DNA of 64,000 bases from positions 62,001 to 126,000 of the forward strand of contig NZ_CP058561.1 of NCBI RefSeq assembly GCF_018141425.1, given 5' to 3'. The notes beneath the pieces were generated by a model. That model did not search any database, was not told where the DNA came from, and was given only the letters and a program-made list of their open reading frames with translations. The DNA is from Vallitalea guaymasensis. GTDB lineage: Bacteria; Bacillota; Clostridia; Lachnospirales; Vallitaleaceae. Numbering within the stretch: position 1 is the first letter of the stretch; each line of letters opens with the position of its first letter. Made by a program: the position numbers and the translations under genes. Shown piece by piece: positions 54,000 to 63,198 of this stretch.

Positions 54000-54236
54000 G
54001 ATAATTAGTGTAAATAATTATGGTTTTTTTTGTTTATTTTGTCTATAAATGATAGGGTAAATTTTATTTTTTTGTTTCTTATATAATACAAGTACATTAT
54101 AATAACCATTTCTTTGTCACGATATTATTATATGCATTGTTGCTTATACAAATACAATCAAATTTTACCTATTAATATATTTTAATATCCTATTTATTAA
54201 AAGGGCATTAATTATGCTTTTCAAGTCAATTTGTAA

Positions 54237-54265
54237 TTGCTTTTCAGAATTAAATATTGTATTAT
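54237..54265 (+). promoter_or_regulatory. Promoter of pfp
   Basis: TTGCTT (54237-54242), a 17-base spacer and TATTAT (54260-54265), about 60 bases before the start codon. Confidence 0.55.
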
Positions 54266-54325
54266 ATTAAACTGTGAGGAAAATTTTTCATTTAATTTTT
54301 TAAAATTATAAAAGGAGATTTACAT

Positions 54326-55564
54326 ATGTCTAATTGTCTTATTGCTCAATCGGGTGGTCCAACGTCCGTAATAAACGCCTCTTTAAGCGGTGTTATAGAT
54401 TCAGCCATAGAAAGCCCTAATATACATACTGTATATGGCGCTATAAATGGTATTCAAGGAGTTTTAAATCATAATATAATCAATTTAACATCCATATTTG
54501 CACCCTCAAAAAGCAAATTGGAAGTATTGAAGACTACTCCTTCAATGTTTTTGGGTTCATGTAGATATAAGCTACCTGATTTTACTGAAGATGAAACAGA
54601 ATATAAATTGATCTTCGATATATTTGAACGCAAAAAAATTGAATATTTCTTTTATATTGGCGGTAATGATTCTATGGATACTGTCCTAAAATTATCAAAA
54701 TACGCTAAAATCAAAAATAAGAATGTTAAGATTATTGGAATACCAAAAACTATAGATAACGATTTATTTGGAACTGACCATACTCCTGGCTTTGGTTCAG
54801 CAGCTAAGTTTGTAGCTACTACAATGCTTGAAATATCTTATGATACATACATCTATGATATCCCTAGTGTCACTATCGTTGAAATAATGGGACGAAATGC
54901 TGGTTGGCTGACGGCATCTGCTGCACTTGCTAGAAATGAATATAATTCATCTCCAGATTTGATCTATCTACCTGAAGTACCTTTTTCTATCTATGATTTC
55001 TTAAGTAATCTAAAACGTATTCAAAAGACTAAAAAGAATATAATTGTTGCAGTTTCAGAAGGTATCAAGGATAAAGATGGAAATTATATTTCAGCATCTG
55101 AAAATGCACTTGATGATTCTTTTGGACATGCCAAGTTAAGCGGTACAGGAAAAACTCTGGAACACATAGTAAGTAAATCTTTGGGCTGCAAGGTTAGATC
55201 AATAGAACTTAACGTATTGCAAAGAAGTGCAATGCACAGTGCATCATTACAAGACATCAATGAAGCTTGTGAGGTTGGAAATAAGGCTGTTGAATACGCT
55301 GTAGATGGTTATACTGGACAAATGGTATCCATAATTAGAACAAGTCATAATCCATATAAATATCAGATTGATTGTGTGGATATAGAAAAAGTTGCCAACA
55401 AGGAGAAATTAATCCCTACTGAATGGATACATGCTGAGAATGGTGACATTACAAATGAACTTATAGAATATATATCACCATTGACATTCGGTCAACCAAA
55501 TATACAATATAAGAACGGACTTCCTGTGTATTTGGATATCAGACATTTAATATCCAATAATTAA
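54326..55564 (+). CDS. pfp: PPi-dependent 6-phosphofructokinase
   Basis: 412 aa. It phosphorylates fructose 6-phosphate, reversibly, with pyrophosphate. N-terminal AQSGGPTSVINASLSG, then YIGGNDSMDTVLKL, where GGND replaces the ATP enzyme's GGDG. PKTIDNDL is the PPi-type catalytic loop, and GRNAGWLTASAALA follows. These two markers argue for PPi rather than ATP use. AAGGAGA is 8 bases before the ATG. Single gene with its own promoter and terminator, divergent from the 6S RNA. Confidence 0.9.
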   Translation: MSNCLIAQSGGPTSVINASLSGVIDSAIESPNIHTVYGAINGIQGVLNHNIINLTSIFAPSKSKLEVLKTTPSMFLGSCRYKLPDFTEDETEYKLIFDIFERKKIEYFFYIGGNDSMDTVLKLSKYAKIKNKNVKIIGIPKTIDNDLFGTDHTPGFGSAAKFVATTMLEISYDTYIYDIPSVTIVEIMGRNAGWLTASAALARNEYNSSPDLIYLPEVPFSIYDFLSNLKRIQKTKKNIIVAVSEGIKDKDGNYISASENALDDSFGHAKLSGTGKTLEHIVSKSLGCKVRSIELNVLQRSAMHSASLQDINEACEVGNKAVEYAVDGYTGQMVSIIRTSHNPYKYQIDCVDIEKVANKEKLIPTEWIHAENGDITNELIEYISPLTFGQPNIQYKNGLPVYLDIRHLISNN

Positions 55565-55637
55565 AAGCAACAATTAATATCTACAATACAAGAAAAGAAG
55601 TAACGCTTCTTCCGTAGGAACTTTTCTAATATATACA

Positions 55638-55679
55638 AAAAGCTGTCCCAATAACCTTAAATATGTTGGGACAGCTTTT
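55638..55679. terminator. Bidirectional terminator between pfp and the deaminase gene
   Basis: AAAAGCTGTCCCAA and TTGGGACAGCTTTT form a perfect 14-bp stem (55638-55651 and 55666-55679), giving U-tracts both ways. Confidence 0.88.
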
Positions 55680-55706
55680 CTATTTGCTAATATTATAGAT
55701 AGTATA

Positions 55707-57023
55707 TTATAACTCTTTTGATACTTCTAATATATTGTTTTTAATCATTTTTAATTGTTCTTTGACCTTATCCATGATATTAGATTCAACCAGCTTCTTG
55801 TTCTTGACCAGAATCTTTCCATCAACTATCACAGTATCTACATTACTTGGATTAGAAGAATACACTAAAACAGAATAATAATCATATAATGGCTGCATAT
55901 TTATGGAATCAGTCTCAAAAAGTACTAAATCAGCTTTTTTACCGATTTCAATAGAACCTATTTCATTATCCATATTAAGGACTCTTGCCCCACCGATTGT
56001 AGCCATTTCCAAGATCTCACTGGCAGGAAATAAACTTCTGTCTTTATTATGTAGTTTATGTATCTTTCCTACTAATGACATCTGTGTTACAATATCCAAC
56101 GTGTTTCCACTCATTGGTCCATCTGTCCCAAGTCCAAGCTTCATACCTTTTTGATACATTTTTGTGATTGGAGCGACTCCTTTTGCTCCTTTGGAATTAG
56201 CGCCTACATTATGACTAATACCTACTTTTCTTTTTTCTAATATATCTATATCTTTGTCCGATACCAAGATTGAATGTGCAGATATGAACCTTTCACTAAG
56301 AATACCAATACTGTCTAAATATTGTACTGGTGTCATATCATATTCTTCTAAACATTGATCATACTCATAGCCCATCTCTGCCACATGCATCATTAGTGGA
56401 ACATCATATTTTTCTGATAATTTATTAGCCAACTGTAAGTGGTGTTTATCATTGGTATATGGCGCATGAGGTGCTACAGCTGGAATTATCAGATTATCAT
56501 CTTTCCATTTCTCTATAAACCATTCACAATAATCAAGACCACCATAAGGCTCTTCTGAATCCGGCGAACTAAAATTAATAATAGTCTCTCCTAATACCCC
56601 TCTGACACCAAGTTCTTTAGCTGCTCTTGCAACTTCATCCTCAAAGAAATACATATCAGTGAATGTAGTTACACCCCCTAGTAGCATTTCTATTATGCCA
56701 TACTTAGCTCCCAGATAAACCAATTCTTTATTAACCAGTTTTTTCTCCAATGGAAATATATATCTTTTCAATCTATCAGGCACATCATCTCCAAGACTTC
56801 TAAATACCACCATAGAGGCATGTGTATGTGTATTTATCATACCTGGTATTAGAATGCCATTTTTCCCGTCTATAATGTTATCAGATGGATATTTGGATAA
56901 CAAATCCTCATTACCCATATCATGAATCAGATTATCTTTTAATACTACTACACCCTTCTCAATAATGTCTTTATCAGCATTCATGGTAAGAATATTAACA
57001 TTTTTTATAATTGATTCTGCCAT
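55707..57023 (-). CDS. Amidohydrolase, MTA/SAH deaminase-like
   Basis: 438 aa, ATZ/TRZ-type amidohydrolase. Metal ligands: MINTHTHASMVVFRSLGDD (HxH), VAPHAPYT, MMHVAE, FISAHSILVSD and LGLGTDGPMSGNTLD. The closing IGSIEIGKKADLVLFETDS is typical. The family deaminates 5-methylthioadenosine, S-adenosylhomocysteine, adenosine or related purines. Its neighbour is adenine deaminase, so a purine substrate is likely. AAGGGAG stands before the ATG. 42 bases separate it from ade. Confidence 0.85.
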   Translation of the reverse strand: MAESIIKNVNILTMNADKDIIEKGVVVLKDNLIHDMGNEDLLSKYPSDNIIDGKNGILIPGMINTHTHASMVVFRSLGDDVPDRLKRYIFPLEKKLVNKELVYLGAKYGIIEMLLGGVTTFTDMYFFEDEVARAAKELGVRGVLGETIINFSSPDSEEPYGGLDYCEWFIEKWKDDNLIIPAVAPHAPYTNDKHHLQLANKLSEKYDVPLMMHVAEMGYEYDQCLEEYDMTPVQYLDSIGILSERFISAHSILVSDKDIDILEKRKVGISHNVGANSKGAKGVAPITKMYQKGMKLGLGTDGPMSGNTLDIVTQMSLVGKIHKLHNKDRSLFPASEILEMATIGGARVLNMDNEIGSIEIGKKADLVLFETDSINMQPLYDYYSVLVYSSNPSNVDTVIVDGKILVKNKKLVESNIMDKVKEQLKMIKNNILEVSKEL

Positions 57024-57065
57024 ATTATCATACTCCCTTCATTTGCTTGTTACATATAATTTAAG

Positions 57066-58778
57066 TTAATAAAATAAATCTACTATTTCTTGTTTAACAA
57101 CATCTATCAATCCTCTATCTGATATTTTTAAGCTTGGACTAACTGGAAGAGATAATGTACTGAAAGACATAATTCTATTATCATGTTCATAACCTAAAAT
57201 TCCCATCTTTTCACTTACGCTCTTAACTTTCCCTGCTAATATATCTATTCTTTCCTCTGATATAATACCACCTACTGAAAGCTCTACACCTGCAAGGACT
57301 TTTCCATCTTTGACAACACAATATCCTCCTCCGTTTTCGATTATCCAATTTACTGCTATAGTCATATCTTCTGGATTTTTTCCCATTACCATTAGATTAT
57401 GGTGATCATGTGCGTAAGTAGTAGCTATCGCCCCTTCTTTTATTACACTCCCACCAACTAATCCATAAGCTTTATTATTATTCTTGCCATATCTTTCAAA
57501 AACAGTAATTAAGCAATATGGTGAAGATTGCCACTGCAGTTTTCCATCCTTTACTTCCAGTGTGTTTTTTTCTTCTATTGTAAAAGTAGTATGAGGTGTT
57601 ACCTTCATTGTTCTACAGTCAATTCTACCCTTCTCTATTGGTGCTGACACCTGAAAATCTGATTGGGATACATAGTCCAATTTTACACTTTTATAAAACT
57701 CTGGCGGAAATCCTATTTCACTTTCTTTATATTGTTGTTCTCCATCATATTCAAGCTTCCCATTTTTATATACCTTATCTATTTCAAAATTATTAATATC
57801 ACTGAGCAAGATAAAATCTGCTATCTTTCCTGGGGCAATACTACCTCTGTCATGTAAAAGCATTCTTCTTGCAGGAGTATAAGTACTAACATATATTGCC
57901 ATTTCTATAGGCATACCCATCTGAATTGCCTTTCTTACTAATAAGTTCAAATGTCCATCCATTAGCCTATCAGCCATGACATCATCTGTAACCAAACAAA
58001 AATGTTCATAAAGATTATTCTCTACCAGATACTTAATATTTTCTTGTGTCATTGATTTGTGTTGAATTTCCAAGAACATTCCATTTTCTATTTTTTCTTT
58101 TATTGAAGAAGGCGTTTGCTGGGTATGGTCTGCATCTACTCCTTGATAAATGAATTTTGCTAAATCTAGACCTGTTATTTTAGGGCAGTGACCTTCTATC
58201 TTCAGATTAGGTCTTTCATCTTTGATCTTTTTGATTATTCTATTAATCAATGATTCATCATCATTAATCAGACCTTTAAAATTCATTACTTCTCCTAAGC
58301 AGCAGATTTCTCTTATCTTAATTAGCTCTGATACATCTTCAACCTCTATACTTCCTCCTGTTGTTTCAAATAGTTTAGTTGTTGAAGGAACTGAACTTGG
58401 GATAGAATATAATATATCTACAACATTATTTTTTGTACTTTTTAACATGGCTAATATTCCTTCAATACCAAAAACATTAGCTATCTCATGAGGGTCAGCA
58501 ACTACTGTGGTAACTCCATGGGGAATAACCGCCTGAGAAAATTGAAAAGGTGTAGTCATAGAACTTTCTATATGCATATGAATATCAATCAAACCTGGAA
58601 TCATATACTTGCCATTACCATCAATGACTTCTTTTGGAATGAAATCCTGATTATGGTCTTCTCCTGTTTTACTAATGTATAAAAACTTTTGATTAAGTAC
58701 TGCTACATCTCCATGTATAATTTTTTTAATATATGCATTATATACTTGTACGTTTTTAATTAATAAATCTATTTCCAT
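57066..58778 (-). CDS. ade: Adenine deaminase
   Basis: 570 aa. It converts adenine to hypoxanthine and ammonia. DIHMHIESSMTTPFQFSQAV (metal histidines), HGVTTVVADPHEIANVFG and the end-domain YAHDHHNLMVMGKNPEDM are signatures of the AdeC type. VIKEGAIATT and PYCLITVFERYGK also fit. Length is standard. AGGAG lies upstream. It follows the ABC importer genes and precedes the MTA-type deaminase on the same strand, forming a purine-salvage unit. Confidence 0.95.
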   Translation of the reverse strand: MEIDLLIKNVQVYNAYIKKIIHGDVAVLNQKFLYISKTGEDHNQDFIPKEVIDGNGKYMIPGLIDIHMHIESSMTTPFQFSQAVIPHGVTTVVADPHEIANVFGIEGILAMLKSTKNNVVDILYSIPSSVPSTTKLFETTGGSIEVEDVSELIKIREICCLGEVMNFKGLINDDESLINRIIKKIKDERPNLKIEGHCPKITGLDLAKFIYQGVDADHTQQTPSSIKEKIENGMFLEIQHKSMTQENIKYLVENNLYEHFCLVTDDVMADRLMDGHLNLLVRKAIQMGMPIEMAIYVSTYTPARRMLLHDRGSIAPGKIADFILLSDINNFEIDKVYKNGKLEYDGEQQYKESEIGFPPEFYKSVKLDYVSQSDFQVSAPIEKGRIDCRTMKVTPHTTFTIEEKNTLEVKDGKLQWQSSPYCLITVFERYGKNNNKAYGLVGGSVIKEGAIATTYAHDHHNLMVMGKNPEDMTIAVNWIIENGGGYCVVKDGKVLAGVELSVGGIISEERIDILAGKVKSVSEKMGILGYEHDNRIMSFSTLSLPVSPSLKISDRGLIDVVKQEIVDLFY

Positions 58779-58915
58779 AGTTATACTCCTATCTTTTTCT
58801 AATCATGTAAAGTTACCTATAATACAATAGCGCAATACATACATATGTTGATATCTTCTATCAACTTAAGTATATATTACGCTCATAATAACTTATACCA
58901 ACAACTTAGAATCTA

Positions 58916-59989
58916 TTATTGATTTAATGTTCTATTCCACTTATCAATCCATTGTGTTTTCATTTGATTAACAAATTTATGATCTACTGTATTGGAGTTT
59001 CCTACAATTTCTCCATAAGTCAAGTTTGCTGCTTCTTCATCTGTTAATTCTACTTCAGTGTTTACTGGTGATTCACCTAATGCTTTTGCAGTTCTAGTTT
59101 GAACTTCAGTGCTTAATGCATAGTTGATAAACTTAATAGCTAACTCTTTATTCTTAGAACTTTTAACAATATTGATAGTATTAAAGTTTATGAATGCACC
59201 TTCTTCTGGATCAACAAATACTACATCTGGTGCTCCTGCTTTTACTCTTGGATATGCAAAATCAGCAGTAATTGCAACTTCTATTTCATTGTTAGCAAAC
59301 ATATTGGCTAAATCAGATGACTTAGTATAAGTTTTAACTAAATTAGGTTTTAATTCTTCCAATGCTTTAAATGCTTCTTCTCCATTATCAGAAGTAATAT
59401 CCACACCTTTACTATTTGATGCTATATACATTGTTGCAGGTCCGAATGTAGTTGTTATCTCAGGAATAGAAATTTTTCCTTTTAACTCACTCTTCCATAA
59501 ATCATTCCATGATTTTATTTCAAATCCAACCTTATTAGGATCATATGCTATAGCTGCACGATTTAAAGTATAAGCTGGACCATATCCTGCTTCAACTAGA
59601 TATTTTGCTTTTTCATCAATCTTTTTTGCATTGTCAATTTTACTATAATCAAGTTCATCAAATAAACCTGCTTCAATACCTTCTTGTGCGAAAGCTTCTG
59701 CAAGATATATAATATCTATGTTGCTATCTGGATTAGTTTTTAATTTTGTTAATCTCTCTGAATTATTACCTGTTTCCAAAACTATCTTTACATTATTTGC
59801 TTCTTCAAAAGGAGTAAATACATTTTCCCAAAGTAAATCTTCACTATAACCCCATGTAGAGATTACTAATTCAGTTGGGCTCTCATCTTTTGGTTGACTA
59901 TCTCCATCTTTTGCTTTATCAGTTGCTCCACATCCTGTAACACTTACTAATAATATCATTAATGCTAAAATAATTGATATCTTTTTCAT
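58916..59989 (-). CDS. PotD-like substrate-binding lipoprotein
   Basis: 357 aa. Lipoprotein signal with lipobox VTGC (Cys20). The family I-type extracellular binding fold follows: LVISTWGYSEDLLWENVFTP, NIDIIYLAEAFAQEG, SWNDLWKSELKGKISIP. Close to spermidine/putrescine and related binding proteins. Polyamine-binding acidic and Trp/Tyr residues cannot be confirmed by eye. The gene sits after the ATPase and permease genes in the same unit, with adenine deaminase next, so the ligand may be a purine derivative rather than a polyamine. Confidence 0.88.
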   Translation of the reverse strand: MKKISIILALMILLVSVTGCGATDKAKDGDSQPKDESPTELVISTWGYSEDLLWENVFTPFEEANNVKIVLETGNNSERLTKLKTNPDSNIDIIYLAEAFAQEGIEAGLFDELDYSKIDNAKKIDEKAKYLVEAGYGPAYTLNRAAIAYDPNKVGFEIKSWNDLWKSELKGKISIPEITTTFGPATMYIASNSKGVDITSDNGEEAFKALEELKPNLVKTYTKSSDLANMFANNEIEVAITADFAYPRVKAGAPDVVFVDPEEGAFINFNTINIVKSSKNKELAIKFINYALSTEVQTRTAKALGESPVNTEVELTDEEAANLTYGEIVGNSNTVDHKFVNQMKTQWIDKWNRTLNQ

Positions 59990-60092
59990 TGTTGACCTCC
60001 ATAATTTTTATTTTTTTACTCTCTAAATCAAAGAGTATTTATTTAATATGTAGAGTTTAATTATCTACAGTATTGCACACTTTTCAATCATT

Positions 60093-61145
60093 CTATACTA
60101 ATACCAATTTATTTGCAGGTAAGTATAGTTTGATTTCATTACCTTGATTATATATTTTTTCATTATTGGCATTAACCAGTATAGTTCCTACTTCAGTATT
60201 AATGGAATACTGATACTCTTTTCCAAGATATGTTCTAACATCAACAATACCCTCTAATATATTGTTTTCTGCTTCACTCTCATTGTCTATTATCTTAATA
60301 TTATCTGGTCTGATTGTCCCAACCAGCTTTTCCTTTATTTTAGTATCCTTATCATTAATATCGGTAATGAACTTTGCGCCAGATTTTGATTGATATATAT
60401 TATCTCCAATTTTATCTAACTCTATGAAATTTTCAAATCCTACAAATCTTGCTACAAATTCGCTTGATGGGTTTGTATATATTTCTTCAGGTGTATCATA
60501 TTGTTCTATAAGTCCACCATTCATAACCGCAACCTTATCTGAAATTGAGAAACATTCTTCTTGGTCATGGGTTACAAAAATTGTAGTGATTCCTAACTTC
60601 TGCTGGAGTTTTCTGATTTCTGCTCTCATCTTTAATCTTAATTTTGCGTCCAGATTACTAAGAGGTTCATCCAATAATAATAATTTTGGTTTAATCACCA
60701 AAGCTCTAGCTAATGCCACCCTTTGTCTCTGTCCACCTGACAATTCCTTGGGATATCTTGAATTATACCCTTTTAAATCAACAACTTCCAAGATCTCTTC
60801 TACAGCCTTTTTTATATCCTTCTTATCTACTTTTTGCATTTTCAATCCAAAAGCCACATTATCAAATACTGTGAGATGAGGAAACAATGCATAGCTCTGA
60901 AATACTAATCCAAAATTTCTTTTATGAACAGGTATATATGTATAATCCTCTTTTTCACATATAAACTGACCATTCTTAGGTTGAATAAAACCTGCAACCA
61001 CTCTTAAAGTAGTAGTTTTACCACAGCCACTTGGTCCTAATAATGAAACTAATTTACCTTCTTCAATATCAATATTCAATTTTTTTAATATATCTACTTT
61101 ACCATCGTATGAAACAGTAATATCTTTTAAATTAATAAATGACAT
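60093..61145 (-). CDS. PotA-like ABC transporter ATPase
   Basis: 350 aa. Walker A LLGPSGCGKTTTLR, Q-loop VFQSYALFPHLTVFDN, signature LSGGQRQRVALARAL, Walker B LLLLDEPLSNLD, H-loop VTHDQEE. The last 110 residues form the TOBE-type regulatory domain (VGTIRPDNIKI) of the polyamine/iron/sugar (CUT1/POPT) group. GGAGG precedes the ATG, 15 bases after the permease stop. It energises the two permeases above it. Confidence 0.93.
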   Translation of the reverse strand: MSFINLKDITVSYDGKVDILKKLNIDIEEGKLVSLLGPSGCGKTTTLRVVAGFIQPKNGQFICEKEDYTYIPVHKRNFGLVFQSYALFPHLTVFDNVAFGLKMQKVDKKDIKKAVEEILEVVDLKGYNSRYPKELSGGQRQRVALARALVIKPKLLLLDEPLSNLDAKLRLKMRAEIRKLQQKLGITTIFVTHDQEECFSISDKVAVMNGGLIEQYDTPEEIYTNPSSEFVARFVGFENFIELDKIGDNIYQSKSGAKFITDINDKDTKIKEKLVGTIRPDNIKIIDNESEAENNILEGIVDVRTYLGKEYQYSINTEVGTILVNANNEKIYNQGNEIKLYLPANKLVLV

Positions 61146-61160
61146 ATTGTACCTCCATTC

Positions 61161-61943
61161 TTATTTAGAAAAATAGCTTAGTCCTAAGGTTCTCTCAACA
61201 ATAAACATAATCCCAATGGTCATAATCATCAATGTAACAGATAATGCTGAGATTGTTGGATCATAATAGTATTCTACATAACTCATCATTTTTATTGGTA
61301 ATGTACTTACACCTGGACCTGTTAAAAATATTGATATAGGTACATTATTAAATGAATTTATGAATGCCAGCATAAAAGCTGCAATAACCCCTGATGTTAT
61401 ATTAGGAAATACAACCAAAAAGAATGTTTTCAGTCTACTTGCTCCCAAGCTGACTGCAGCTTCTTCTATGGAATAATCAAAACCTTCTAAACTAGAAGCA
61501 ACCACCCTAATGATGTACGGTAATATTATTATGATGTGACCTATCAATAAGCTTGTATAAATAGGTAATTTCCATTTTATAATAATAAAATTAAAGATTG
61601 AAAAACCAAAAACTATTCCTGGAACAATAATTGAAGAGAAAAATATATTTTTAATAAGTCCTTTCCCTTTAAAATCAAATCTACTCATTGCATATGCAGC
61701 AGGAACGCCTATAATCAGTGCAATTATTGTTGCTATAACTGCTACCTGAATACTAATGGAAAAAGTCTTCATGAACATATCTGATGTAAAGATATTCACG
61801 AACCATTTTAAACTAAATCCTTTTGGCGGGAACGCAATAACTTCATCCGGTCCAAAAGCTGTCATTATTATAATAACTACTGGTGCGAATATAAATAAAT
61901 ATACACAAACAGTGAAAAATGTTAGCCCTTTATTGTGCTTCAT
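61161..61943 (-). CDS. PotC-like ABC permease
   Basis: 260 aa with six transmembrane helices. The EAA loop is EEAAVSLGASRLKTFFLVVFP. Start: the ATG at 61943, preceded by AAAGGGGTG within the end of the potB-like gene, giving a 1-base gap and likely coupled translation; the frame itself opens 18 bases earlier. It pairs with the next permease to form the membrane channel. Confidence 0.92.
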   Translation of the reverse strand: MKHNKGLTFFTVCVYLFIFAPVVIIIMTAFGPDEVIAFPPKGFSLKWFVNIFTSDMFMKTFSISIQVAVIATIIALIIGVPAAYAMSRFDFKGKGLIKNIFFSSIIVPGIVFGFSIFNFIIIKWKLPIYTSLLIGHIIIILPYIIRVVASSLEGFDYSIEEAAVSLGASRLKTFFLVVFPNITSGVIAAFMLAFINSFNNVPISIFLTGPGVSTLPIKMMSYVEYYYDPTISALSVTLMIMTIGIMFIVERTLGLSYFSK

Positions 61944-61944
61944 A

Positions 61945-62772
61945 TTAAACACCCCTTTCATTTAATCTGCTAGCCAGTTTATTTATTACTCCTATAACGG
62001 TCAAAGTAGTAACAATCATAACAGTAGCTACCACAGATGCTCCAGTCCAATCTCCAAGAGTCATAGCTCTCTGATAAACAAGGGTTGATAATACTATATT
62101 AGTATTCCCTCCTAAAAGTTGAGGTGTTGTATACGCAGTGAATGCACCAGTAAATACAAGTACACAACCTACTATAAGTCCAGGTACACTAAGTGGGAAA
62201 ATAACTTTGAAAAATGCTTTAATCCTATTGGCTCCTAAGCTCTCTGCAGCTTCTAATAAATCGTTTTCAATATTTTCCATAACACCCACTAATGATACAA
62301 CCATCAATGGCAGAAACAAGTAAACCGTACCAATTATGATTGCAGATTCTGTATATAAAAGTTTTAATGGCTTATCTATGATATTAAGATTCATCAATAG
62401 CTTATTGATAACTCCGTTTGAACCTAAAATAGTCATCCAAGCAAAAGAACGAACAACCGAATTAGTTAGAAGGGGGAAAACTGTACAAGCAATAAATATA
62501 CCCCTAACACTTTTCTTGGTTCTTGATATGTAATATGCCACAGGCATTCCTAGAATCATACACACCAATGATGTAATAAGTGCGATTCTAAGTGTTCTAT
62601 TAAATATCTTTATATAATACCCATCCTTCAAAAATTCAATATACCTTGCAAAACTATAACCTTCTTCGCCAATAAATGTAGATCCTATTGTATATATTAA
62701 TGGAATAAATAGAAATACAATTATTAAAGTTAACCCTGGTATTAATAAAGTATAAAACCACTTCTTCTTCAT
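61945..62772 (-). CDS. PotB-like ABC permease
   Basis: 275 aa with six transmembrane helices. The EAA loop is LEAAESLGANRIKAFFKVIFP. First gene of the potB-potC-potA-potD-ade-amidohydrolase unit. GAAAGGA is upstream. Its promoter region (62773-62900) is AT-rich with several weak -10-like boxes, and the candidate PurBox pair lies beyond it. Confidence 0.92.
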   Translation of the reverse strand: MKKKWFYTLLIPGLTLIIVFLFIPLIYTIGSTFIGEEGYSFARYIEFLKDGYYIKIFNRTLRIALITSLVCMILGMPVAYYISRTKKSVRGIFIACTVFPLLTNSVVRSFAWMTILGSNGVINKLLMNLNIIDKPLKLLYTESAIIIGTVYLFLPLMVVSLVGVMENIENDLLEAAESLGANRIKAFFKVIFPLSVPGLIVGCVLVFTGAFTAYTTPQLLGGNTNIVLSTLVYQRAMTLGDWTGASVVATVMIVTTLTVIGVINKLASRLNERGV

Positions 62773-62903
62773 GAAATCTTCCTTTCTAGTCTTAATAAAG
62801 TAATATACTATAAAAGATATTTTTATTATGCTTAATTATATCGTTATATATTCAGATAGGAATAATAGTATATTCTAAAATGATATTCGTTTTTTGTACT
62901 TCT

Positions 62904-62939
62904 CCGAACATTTATTCCAAAAACAGGATTAAAGTTCGC
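62904..62939. promoter_or_regulatory. Candidate PurBox pair between divergent purine units
   Basis: CCGAACATT (62904-62912) on the plus strand faces AGCGAACTTT on the minus strand (62940-62931). The first is an exact match to the PurBox core CCGAACWWT; the second has one mismatch. The gap is 18 bases, against the 16-17 usual for Bacillus PurR. No purine riboswitch was seen. The rest of 62773-63198 shows nothing else apart from promoters. Confidence 0.45.
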
Positions 62940-63086
62940 TACGACGAAATACAGTATATCATGTAGAATTATGTAAGTCAATTATTAATACTACTAATTT
63001 TACATATCAGCATTATTTTTCAAGTATACTTTTTTCAATTTTCCTCAATTTTTTCTATAAAAATTCAAAATAATAATTTAAAATTG

Positions 63087-63115
63087 TTTAAATTCCATTT
63101 TATTTATTGTATAAT
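63087..63115 (+). promoter_or_regulatory. Possible promoter of the NCS2 permease
   Basis: TTTAAA (63087-63092), a 17-base spacer and TATAAT (63110-63115). Only the -10 is good. Confidence 0.4.
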
Positions 63116-63198
63116 TTTTATAACAAACAAAATTTTATACACAAATAAGGTTCTTGAGGTTATTTATTTATCTTTTTTTAATTTGGGAGGGTATTATT

